64,000 nt of DNA. It comes from Chionis minor. Its lineage: Eukaryota > Chordata > Aves > Charadriiformes > Chionididae. Positions 12,601-24,600 of this stretch are shown here, in pieces. The stretch spans positions 383,030-447,029 of the forward strand of contig VZSF01003935.1 of the NCBI GenBank assembly GCA_013398295.1, given 5' to 3'. Numbering within the stretch: position 1 is the stretch's first letter; each line of letters begins with the position of its first letter. Made by a program: the position numbers and the translations under genes. The notes below the pieces were generated by a model. It was not told the DNA's origin. It did not search any database and saw nothing but the letters and a program-made list of their open reading frames with translations.

Positions 12601-15600
12601 CAGCAGGTCCCAATAAAGTTTACTTTACTGTACTGAAGAACTGGCTTAAACCCCAAGGTCTCAGAAATTATTATCTTCAAGAACTGATGGAGGCTGAACA
12701 GGGAGCTCAAGAAGGACAAACACAGTATCTGTGCCAAATAAAAAGGATGGTAAGAATTGCAAAACAGTCTGACTGACTAGATATCCAGAGCGGCACAGGA
12801 ACAAGCCACATACTTTTTAATTACCAAGAGATAACAAGAGCAGCTAGTGCAGACCTGTGCAGAACAGGCTGCATTTGAACATCTGAATTTCCTTCTTTAA
12901 CAGAATAACTGCCCTGCTGGGTGCGGAGAACCAGCAAGATGTGAAACATACGTGACGGACCTTGTCCTGCGTGCCACTTACACGTGCAAAATAAGAAAGT
13001 ATGGGGTAGAAGAAATTGCAGAAAGAAACCATACAACTGGTTGGACATAAAAACAGAGTATCTATCAGCAATTTCTATTTAATAGGAGGAAAAAGCAGCC
13101 TGTAGGTAAATAGCATCTTCTCTGGGTCTGGTTCTATTTAGTATTTTCACTGAAAAATTAACAATGGAATAAAAGCATACTTCCGAAATTGGGAGATACT
13201 AACCTTGGAGAGACACTAAGCACTTTGGAAGATGCAATGAGAATTACAAGTTGGAGAAACAAGTTAAAAACATGCATTTGGTGGGGAGAAATCATGAAAT
13301 GAATAAAAATAAATAAATAAGTGGTGAGGCAGAAGCACTGTGGTAAACCCTGTAGGGTTTGAATTGGATCACATCTGGCTTCTGCCAATTGAGAATGCTC
13401 TCACAGAAAAGGAAACTTTCACTCTGGGGTGCACTGAATGTTCTCTCTACCTACCACTGGCGTGTCTGACCTTCCAATAGGATACAAAAAAGCGTAAGGA
13501 GGAGTCTAGAGAAGACTGGTACATGAAACAATTTAGGAAAATGTACAAGGAAAGAGATTGCTTTGACTAATGAAGAGAAAATTGAGGTAAGAAGGCCGAG
13601 GGATCTCCAACAGCCACCACCGCAATTTTTAGAAATTTATTAGAAAAGTAAGTATTTGCTCCCCATGTCTGCTGAGGCTACAAAAAGATAAACAGCTTCA
13701 TAGTCAGCTCTCTCTTACTGCATTCCAGTGCACCCTCAGCTCTCTTAACTTGAAAGGATCTTCTCACTGTATTGAGTTCAAATTCACAATTCTCACCCCA
13801 TCAAGGCCTTTATAATCTTCTCTCGCTTTTGTCCATGCCAAACTACCCCCTCCATGACTTGCTGAACCGCTTCCCTTTTTCTTTTGCCCTACTTGAGTTT
13901 TGTCCTCTAGCATGATGCTTACAGAAACACAGGACTTACTCCTCTTAAGTACAGATCTCTGTGCAATGCCCTTTCTGTGAAATCACCTTTCTCTCGCTAT
14001 TACTCATAGATACACCAACCTGCCACCTCTGCTTTCTGACCTGTGCTGTGTCTTGACTGAATTTAACGCTCTTTAGATGCCTGAAGTGCCTTTATGAACT
14101 GCTTTAGAAACCTACAGGCATAAATCTCATTGTCAGCATCTGCCAACACTTCCCTTCCAACAGCACTCTGCTACTCCTAACTCTTGAAAAAGCAAATGTA
14201 ACAATACCACGATTGCATCAAGTGGCTTTGGAAAGGGTTACAGAGCCAAGAAAAGAGAAGCAAATGCATATTCATTGGTGGTAAAAACGCCAGTTAAGTT
14301 AAATGGCTGAGGGCTTTGGTAGCATCCAGTGGAGAAGCAATATGCCATCTAGTGGAGATAAAACGGAGAGAGAAAGGGCAGGTAATCTGCTGTCTCCAAG
14401 AAGAAAGATATTTTAGTAGAGAACTCCTCTGAAAGCAGTGTTACATAAGCAGCAACAAAAAATTCAGGTAGGTGGGGGAACTATTCCTTTTCGGACTTCC
14501 ATTGCTGCCTTTGATGTGAATCAGTTTATGCCCCAAAGCCTGGTATCCCACCTACCCCATCGAATATCGAACTTTCTCGTTTTATGATATCCCCAAATCT
14601 ATTCTGTGTTCAATACACCAAAAATCACCTGTTCCATCGTTGCTTCATGAAGTTCATTCAAATTCAAAGTATAGATACCTTCTTCGGTGCCAAAGATAAT
14701 GTACTGATCTAAAAATGTAAGAGAAATTGATTATTTCACAAGCTCACTGCTACTTTGGGAACAGGCAGGTTTAAAATACAAACCTAAAGTAACTTTACCT
14801 TTAGTATCTGGATGTATCCACGACGTTGCGCAATTAATCTTCAAAGGACAACCGTCAAAGACTTTGGAAAAACACGCTCCCATCTGAAAAACACCAAAAC
14901 TGAAACCTGAAACAAGTTTACAGGATAAAATGTTTATCTTCTGGCACTTGGCCGCTTAGCACACACCTGTACACACCACTGCTCTCTTTTTTTCAGACAC
15001 AAACTTACTCTGATATGCCGTGAGGTAAAACATTTTTATCTTCCCCAAAAGCTACAATGCAGCCTTCCAAACCTTTTCCTAGACTTCGTATACATTAAGA
15101 AACACGAAGAGGGATCAGAATGATATGAACAATTTTAAGTTCCTACTGGGTAAGAACAGTACTGCGTTTACACAAATGGCACATGAAGGCAAAACAAGCA
15201 GAAATGTTGAAGTACTAACACTCTCTCACATCGCTACCCCCTCTCCCCCTTTCTCGTTACCCAAGCAGGGACCATCACTGGAGATCACAACTCACAGACA
15301 GTGAAGTCTCCAAGCCTTCCCATCCAGACTGAATGCTGAAAGGAAGTTTTTAAGGCAAGGAAACAAATACTGTGGATTCAATACACGGTAGAGTAACTGC
15401 CTAAGAGATGGAAAAAATCGCCCCAGATAAGCTGGTGGCTTATTCTAGCATAAACGTTTAGACATTAGAGACACATCATGACAGCAGGCTTCCAAAAACT
15501 CCTACTGCAAATGAGGTTTCTTACCAGCACCTTTGGCGTTGGTGGTAAACCATTGATTGCTGGCTTCTGTGGGAAGAAAGAAAGATCATAAAATGCCTCC

Positions 15601-18600
15601 CACGCACTGATATAAAACTAGCTAGTTAACATGACAGTGAAATCAGACTGGGAGTCACAATACTTACAGGAAAATCTCTTTTCTCTTTTTTACGTGGCAG
15701 TTGAGGGATTTGTCCACACCCTTCTGCATTTTCTTCAATGAGCTTCGGCATGCCATCCCCATTTCCTGAAAAGAAGTCCAGACACATTTTGTAGCTCACT
15801 CTGATGCAGTGAAATAGAAAATATTTTACTGTCCTGGTCTCCCTTCTCCCCTGCACCCAGCAGGACTGGAGAAGTGAGCTCTGAAACCTCCATATACACA
15901 TCTCAGGTAGGTGAACCCTTCCAAGGACAGCTGGCCACTCTTCTGCCTGCTAAGCCATACAATTTTAATAAAGGCTTTCCATTATCCAAACAGTCCCTGG
16001 GCCAAACACAACCAAGAAAAAAGCTGTGGCAAGGTACTCGCAGATGATCCTCCCCACACATTCATTGCTATTCCCGGAGGAATGGTATTGACTGGCCAAG
16101 TGTCCTTGTTTTGGGAACCACCATGGGTCACAGCTCTAATAAGAGCCAGCCCACACATAGACAGAAAAGCCGCACCTTATGATCAGCACATATTAAAAAG
16201 ATAGCTGAAAACAGCTGACTCTATAGCTGATGTCCTTTTACAGGATGGAATTCATCTTTGGGAAAGGTAATGTATTTACCTAAGTCGCTGTATCTGGCTG
16301 TGAGCAATCCAGGGCTACTGATGCTGCTGGTCATGCCAACAGGGGAAGAATCAGCCTGAGGCCCGCAAACAGGGATGCTTTGTCTCCTGTGAGCTGGTGG
16401 GGCTCTGTTCTGCGAGTCTGGGAAGTGTTTTATTGTCTGACATTTCTCATCATCTGGCAGGTTTTCCTCAGGACAACTGTTTATTCTTGGCTGCAACAAA
16501 CCAAAGAGGTGAAGGTTACCTGGGCAATGGCAATTTTTGACAAGTTTAATTCAAGTCAGACTGCTTCTATGTAAAAAAACCCCAACGTATCAGCCATTGA
16601 AAAAAGACGTTTGACAGCGAAATAATCTAATGGTTATTCCCCCTCTGATGGAAAAACCACAGCAGCAGGCAGAATGCTGAAGAGGGCATCCCACACAGCA
16701 CACTCTCTTTAGAAGGAAAATACCTACAAGTCACTTTGTACAAGGCCAGGAGTCCCCAGAGGCTGAGACCGGACAGACTGCAAGTCAGCATAAAATATGA
16801 AGCCGCGTGAAATCTGCTAGCAAATGGTATTTAACAGGATTTATAACCTGCCGAGAGCATCAGGCAGAAGCGCTGCAGAGGCTGCCCAAGTGGGGTTTGC
16901 CACCTAAAGCTCTTGAAAACCACCATCTCTTACCTTCGGAGGCAGCGGAGGTGGCCCTGCTCGCTTTAGTGTTGATCTGCAATGAAAAAGCACAGCAGTC
17001 GTCTTAGTGAAACCAACAGCACGAACAGAATTACTCGAGAACACAGACCATAAATAAGACAAGCTAGATGCATAGAAAAGACAGATCATAGCTTTGCACA
17101 AACAGGGTTAAACTAGAAGTTCAAGAGTGGGGAAAAAAGCACGTTAATCTTGTTAGAAGTGTTGGTTTTTTGATAAACTCATGTTCTTTCATAAATGCCA
17201 ATGCTACAGAGCATTCTGTGGTGAAGGGTGTTTGAAATTAGTATATAAATATATGCTCAGGGACTAGTTCTCTGAAGGTGCCCCTTCCACTGCTTGAATT
17301 TTACTTTTGCGCTTGTTTTTTTGAGAAAATTCTTCCCGACAGTGAAAATGCTGCGTTTCTGGATCAGCCAGCAGATCGTGTCACAGAGCAATGTCCTCCC
17401 GTCATTTTTCACAGCCACCCCACCTGCAGCTGAACTTTGAGCCAGCCAACAAAGAGGTTCCACTGCCCTTCGGTGCCGTTTGCGGCTTTCACTCTGGCTC
17501 AGACCAACGTTTGGGCCCCGGAGGAGCTGCACATACTCCACCAGAGCTCTGCAGGAATATCTGCACTGGGCCTGGCTCGTGATCGATGGATTAATCAACA
17601 CAAAATCTGCTTTAAAGTATTAGGCACTTCCATATGGGCTCTGAGATAACCTCAGGAAGGAGAGCAAGGGAAGAAAGCATTGCTTTGCAGACATTCTCCT
17701 GACCATCACACAAAGAGTCAAGCGTGCGTTAGACCTTTGAGTGCAACCAGCCCTCACTTATTTATGAGTGGCAAAGCTGCCTGCAGCATTTTAAGGGAAG
17801 AGGTTTTGCCAGAACACTGCTTGCTTGAGCGAGAGCCGCACGGAGTAAAGGCAACTGTACATGAAGGAGGTTCACTCACTCTTCAACATCTTCACTCCCA
17901 TCGCCAAATTTTGTAAGCAGTCCCCTAGGTGAAATGTTTATAAAATTAAGCGCTCTGCTCTAAGGTCGACACGTGCAAACTAAACCAATCGGTGACGTCA
18001 CTTAGTGTCATAACAAGCATCTCCCAACCCTTTTCAAAACAAAGCACTTCTCTCTTATTCACTGCATTAAGCCCTTTTTCATTTAGTACAGTCCTTTCCT
18101 TCCCCTCACCCCCCAGTAATCACTGAAGCTCTCTTCCATACCAGATTCCATCAACTCATCCTTCATTTCCCTACCTGGTATTTTAAATATTGTTGAAATG
18201 CCTAATATTACAACATAAAAGGAGGGGGGAGGGAGGAGGGAAGATGAGAATAGAGGAAGTTACTGGGAGACAAATGGAGAAAAGCCTTTACAAAGGGAAG
18301 TTTCCTCCTTTAGTGTTATACGCTAAAGATACAGACTGTTTCCCATCACAGTGGGAATTTTTGTTTCAAAGCTACCCCAAGGTCAAAAAAGAAATTGTGA
18401 CTAGAAGATCAAAGCGGTACTGAAAACATCACCTTGCAACAAACAAAAACTGATGAAATTTTGCAAAATGGCAATTTTCAAGCTCTGTCTCAAAAAAGTA
18501 AGAAATCAAACTGCATGAAATAAATAAAAAAAATCTAACCCACAAATCTAACCCCATTAAAATGCATTCCTTAGTACGCTCAGAAGCCGGCTGACTCCGT

Positions 18601-21600
18601 GTTCAATCAGGGACAGGCTTCTGCAGGCTGCAGCAGCCCGGCGCAGAGCAGACACCCCCGTACCCCACCAACTCACACACCCTTCCACCACCCACAACAC
18701 ACCATGTCACCCGCGGAGGAATGACCACAGGGGTAACAAACGGGAAAACAAAAGTATATTATATGAGAACTAATTATATGGCCAAATTCAGATTACTATA
18801 AAATTTCCCTGCAAGTTACTTCTGAAGGAAAAGTGGCAGACAGTTGCCAACAGGAAACATTCAAAAATTTAAAAGAGAAGTCGTCCAACCATCAACAAAA
18901 AACCGACTTCCATAATAAAGAAAATGTGTAAAAAAAGTAATTTTAAAATGCTACAATAAGCATGAGGAAAACCAAGAAATAAGTTCAATCATCAGGTACA
19001 CATTCTGGTATTCCCTTTTCCAGCCAAGCAATTCTCGAGTTGGAGACATCAATCACCATTCACTCTGATAAAAGCCAAAGGGCATGAAAAGCAAGGACCG
19101 CCCCCCCCCCAGCACACATCCTCTCTCTACATCCCTGGCATCCCCCCTCAGAATTCCTGGGACAGAGGAGCTATGCATTTCCTGTTTATCTTTTCAAACT
19201 GGATGTGGTTTCCAAATATCCACGGATTCACCATCGAGAAACTTTATGCCTGTCCTCCTTTCAGTATCTATTTACCGATTTACAGCCCTAGCTACGTTTG
19301 CTACGGCTACATTCATTCTGCTTTCAATACAGGCTGGTACAGACAATCTTAATAACGCTACAGAAAGAAAAATGAGTAAGTCACTTTGCCGGGAGGAGCT
19401 TCCCTCCCTCCCTCCGCGCTCCTCGACCCGGTGGATTCCAGCTGTCTGCAGAAAAGCCAGCACTCAGGAGAAAGGCTTTCAATCTGCAGCTCATCAAGGT
19501 CACCCAAACAAACGCAGAGAGGAAGGAAAGCAGTCGCTGTCATTACTGGGCAGGGAGAGGGCAAGGCCTAAAAAGCCACCCCAAACTTTTACTACAATGA
19601 GAGTGAGAAGGGAAAAACCAGGTTGAACGGAAAAAGACCCAACACTGGCAATCTCCGTGACCTGGCCAGCTTTCCAGGGGGCTGTAAAGTCAGCTGACGG
19701 CTTATGCAAGACTTTATCTGCAAAAAAGCCAAAAAAATTCATTGTCTGCTACTCGGTTCCAAATAAAGATGGGCAACAGGCTCTTTTGGCTGAGCAATTA
19801 TTTCAACCGAAATACCATCCTTCCCTATGTATGTGCACCAGTCAGTAGTACTGAATTTCCATATTCTTCACTGCAAATTCAAAGATTGCCTTTAAAGGCA
19901 GAATGCAGTAGTCTGCAGCAAAAGGAAGCCGCATACCTATTAAATTCAGTCCTAACTTGGACAGAGTTGTGCTCCCTTACTTCAGGCCTGCTTTATCCCA
20001 GTGGAAATCAGTTGTAGCATATCTCTACCTAAAACATTTCACCGCAGAGCACTACGTGACCATATTGCGGATTACACTGATCCGACAACCCACAGCAGAA
20101 GCACTCGTGCCGTCGTACTGAACTCAGAGAAGCTCAATCTTCAGAGGGAGTTTCTCCTTCCTTTTCTTGCAGGGACCCGACTTCAGGGCTGTGAATGTGC
20201 TTTGCCACAGGATGTCACAACCACAGCCACGGCTCGGAAGAGAAGCGCAAGGCCGGTGCAGGATCCTGACGGCAGCCCTTGCAAGGCTACTAGCTTTGCT
20301 TCAGAATATTGGCTTCGGCTGTGTTATTTCAGTGTGTTGGCCATACATTTACCCTTCACTTCCCACCTACGACGGGGGAGCTACACCAAATTTCAACCAA
20401 ACTACTGTTGGGGGTTAAAACGAGATTAAACCCCATTCCCCAAAGGAATGATCAACCAACTGCAGAAGGAGGACTGCATACTGGGTAAAATATCCCTTTA
20501 AGTTTATGGATATTAACGTGGATTAGGGCTTATGGTTTGATTTCCCACCAGAGTTCAGTTTCTCTTTCCGTGTACTTTCATACTAAGTCACAGAGATAAA
20601 AGAAATTTTTAAACTCTGTACTTACTTGCTGCTTCCGCCATCAACAAAAGGATTCCAATGCGAAGCAAAGTCAGTGCCAGCTGCCACAACCTGAAGATGC
20701 AGAAATTTTCATTTTTTTCCCTGCTCTCAAACTGGAGTACCTTATCTACAGCACGTGAAGAGGCCTGGGAGATTCCCAAGCCCTGCAGAACAACCCATAA
20801 GCAGTAAAATGAAATTCCAAAGTGAAATAATGTTTTATGATCTGATTATAAAGCAACTATTGAAAAGCTATCTTCTTCTTTTTAGCCCCAGACATAAAAG
20901 CAGCACCTGGAAATGGTACAATGCCAGTATCAAGTGGCAATAAGTAACACGAAAGCAAGAATTTCTGGTGAAAACTCGTATTTCCCACTCCGAGCACTTC
21001 CAATACATTCTTCCAGCCACCTCCAAACTCATCCGAGGTGCCATCAGCAGAGGCTGGGCGCGTTCCTGTCACTAGACGCGGCACTGGGGGCACCTCACCG
21101 GTAAAAACATGTACAGATCTGATCAGTCACATTCCAAAAAAGATGAATGCGCACCTACCTGGTGAACTGGAGTACCGCTGTAAAAAACAGGAACGGGATT
21201 TTTCTGCAGCGCTGAGCACTAACGTCTCCAAATCCAAATTAATGGCAGCTGTTGCTATTCACAACACTTATTAAAAAATGGAGCCCTTGTGTACACAGGC
21301 ACATACTAATCCCAAAGAACGTTAATTAGCTGATCTGCAGTAAACTGCTGAGGGCTGGAACAAACAGCAGCAGCTCACAGGGGGGCAAAACCGGCTGCAT
21401 GCGAGCTGGCGGCCTTCCAAGGAACAAGCAGCAAACAAACCCCGATGATGGGAAGATCGGGGACCCAAATGCAGAACGGCCTCTTCACATTATCAAATTA
21501 ATTGGCACATGTTGTTTTTTTTCATCTGAGCATGACTCTCTGCACAAAGCATGGGGGGCAATTCATTTTTTCAAAAATGTGGCAATTGCCTGGGGGACCG

Positions 21601-24600
21601 AGAGCAGACTTCTCGTGACTTTATATTTCAGAGACATACTACTTCGAGTTGAACCACAAAACAATAAAGACACTATGATTTTAATAAACGAAGGAAAAAA
21701 CAAACTTGTCCTTACCATTTCATCCCGAGCTTCTGTTTCTTTCCTTAGAGGGGGCTCAAACTGCAGCTTATCAACTACAAAACATTAAATTTTCAAATGT
21801 AATACACAGAACTTCATACTAGTGCCCTTTCAATGCTTATTACAGTGAAATGCATGTTGTAACAGATTTAAATATTATGAATACAACACTTAAGTTACCT
21901 ATAGAATATGACTATCACTTAAATATCAATGTTACTGTATAAATGCTTGAATTTGCAAATGTGAAACACACAACAGAGAAACAGACCAAAAATAAATACC
22001 AAGTCATATGAAAGTACACTAAAACATAAGGACGTAACCACACGTTGCTTTTAATGCATGTGAAAGAGAAGCAAGAGGTTTTTTAACAGCAAACTTCCTA
22101 AAAGTGTGATGTATGTGATGCAGAGGAGTGGAGAGCATTTACACTACACAAGGCATTTGTCCGACTTTGGAGAAATGCCATTTCTACCCTCAAAATCTGA
22201 ACTTAGATACAACTGAGTAGTGTATTAATACTGTTTGTAAAAGAAAATAAAAGGTTGTATGAAAAGAAAATGCATTCTGTTGACATGCAGCCTGGTCAGG
22301 ACAGCTATTGCAATCGCAAGCACTTCATCAGGGACAAGGAAAGGTTGCACTTCTGAATTGGAAACAATGTGCAGATAAACACAAAACGCTACCTTTTTTC
22401 TGTATTTTCTCATCACAGCACGACGCCAAATGTACCCATGTGAAAAGATGCCCTCCTAATTATCAACTTGCTCTTATTTCTTTATGTTTGCAGGTTTATT
22501 ACCAGTTTTGCTGTTTTAAGTAAGCCTGCGTGGTCTGACAGAAATCCCAGATCTGAAAGGCTACGCTAGTCATGCAAGGGTTCCACATAAACATTTTGAT
22601 GCAGCAACGAGATGGAATGAAACAGCAGATAAATATGCAAGTTTTCATTTTGGTTTGGGAAAAATATTATTGAAAAATTCATGTGTCTGTGCTGTTTCTT
22701 CCGTTTCTCAAGTGTGCCAACAGCAGAAGAGACAACAAAAGATTGACACCGACATCCTCCATGGGTAGAAGCAAACCAACACCACAAAATGGGCAAAGCA
22801 CCTCGGGAACTTACAGTTTATCTCCGATGCTGTTCTTTCTGCCCTAATGTTCCTGTTCGTAGAACGAATCGTATGGCGGATAACGGCGTGAGGCTGCAAG
22901 GGTTATAAACAGAAAAACTGAGAAAGGTCCCATGGCTTTCTGCTGGATCTTCATCAACAACCAAACCAACAAGGAGAAAGAACAGCTGTTGCAGTCACAC
23001 ACTGTAACGTGCGCTGCCTTCGTCCTAGCCTCGCACAGCTCGTCCCTCTAGACACCCACAGCATCGGGGTGACAAGCGCTGTGGCAGTGTTTCCTGGCTT
23101 CTCCTGCACGGTAACTCTAAAAATGGAGCTCTAAAAATGGTGGGCGAGTGCCCCTGTCAAGCTGCAATCTTACATTCCCAAAGCAAAGCAATGTATTTAA
23201 ACAGTGGTTTACCAAAACAAAAGATGCTCTCACCTCAAAATCATCATCATCAACTTCATAGTGTGTGTGGTTTTCAGGATTATTAACTTTGTCCAACAGC
23301 TCAACTGCTAAAGATCTTGAAAGCCCAGGCTGTCCTACAAAGCTATGCTAGAACGGCAGAAAAGAACAAGTTATAATAAGCAACTAATACGCAACTTTCA
23401 TTGATAAACACCCAATATAGAATGTTACTGAATTTTGCCTGCTTTCTCGGGGCTGAAGTATTTCTTCAGTGACTCCTTAAACGCTAGACTTTCTAACTCC
23501 TCCGTAAGCATGGAAACGCCACAAATTTGGCCAGTTGTAAATTGGAAGTTAAACTCTGAGACAAACAAACAGTTACACCTTAACTTCATTTTTTAACATG
23601 AGTAGTTTGGTCAAGTTTAGGAAGACAGAAACAGATTAAATGCATCCATTTTCTATTTGGGTGACCGTAAGTGTCCACGTCTACCACTACACTTAACAGG
23701 CTGAGACACCCACTTCCAGAAAGGCCAAAGCTGAAGACAGAGCATGAGGCAAATTTCTCTATTTTTCCTACCAAAAATTATATGAAAATCTTGATATTGA
23801 ACAAAATCTTGCTACTTTCTACCATTGGCAAATGACTCTTTCCTTCAGATTTCACCACCCGTGTTGTAAGATCAGAGAAGGAAAATTGTTCCAGTTTGCT
23901 TTTCTATTGATCGGTTGCTCAGTTTGAAGCAAGAGATCTCTTACTGATGTCATTAAACGTCCCAAGTCACTTACAGAAAGCAGCCTGTCTGCTGTCGGTC
24001 TCTTCTTTGGATTTTTTGTAAGTGCTATTTTCACAAAATTATGGAATGTTGATGACCTTGAACAAAACAGAGGTTTTCTGTTTAATTTTTCAAGAAGGTA
24101 TTTTTGATTTTAACACAGTTACTAAACAGACTAGAAAAGGGTGTGCTAAATTAGAATGTTGTCCAAGTACCTCATCTCACATGTGAATAATTACATTACC
24201 AAGTTAACAAGATAGGGAAAAAACCATTTGCTTCATAGAACTTGCATGGAAAACGTTTTGGTATGGAAAACAGACTAAACACATAAGCTGCTATTTCAAC
24301 TTTTTCCAGTTTCAGTTGTTACGGAATCAGGTATCAGAAATAAAACCTGTGAATCACGTACCCAGCAAACACCCGATATGGAGGCAAATGTACCAATTTC
24401 ACCGCTCTTGGCTACAGGCAGGAAAATAAAATACAAAGTTCTAGACACAAACTCAACTTACTCTTTAAAATGTTTTGTTGCTATTTTCAGAACAACTTAG
24501 CTGATCGTGTTACGCAATGTCTTTTTGGAGCTGAATTACGACTCGATGTTGTGGACCTACAACTTTTCAAGCTTTTTTCTTGCGACTGCGTCTGTCTTAG

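Larger units (their letters stand above)
10136..14628 (-). other. MAP4K5 introns 10136-11197 and 11259-14628
   Basis: Unique sequence without a recognisable repeat family. A short (aat)n run lies near 10295. A pair of CTCF-like sites lies at 14321-14355. The 96-residue ORF at 12486-12776 matches nothing I know. Confidence 0.7.
14884..16933 (-). other. three short MAP4K5 introns
   Basis: Introns 14884-15524, 15567-15667 and 15766-16279, plus 16491-16933. No repeat or regulatory motif stands out. Confidence 0.7.

Noticed and set aside
14799..14883. ATG at the start of the CNH exon as a possible independent start
   Set aside because: The exon joins in phase to upstream exons and has a normal acceptor, so the Met is internal.
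18221..18242. Possible second G-quadruplex
   Set aside because: Only three clear runs of three or more G; the fourth is GG.
19084..19626. 180-residue plus-strand ORF, longest in the window
   Set aside because: Lies wholly in an intron, has no recognisable domain, low-complexity proline/serine composition and a poly-C run at its start; no splice or promoter context. Probably chance.
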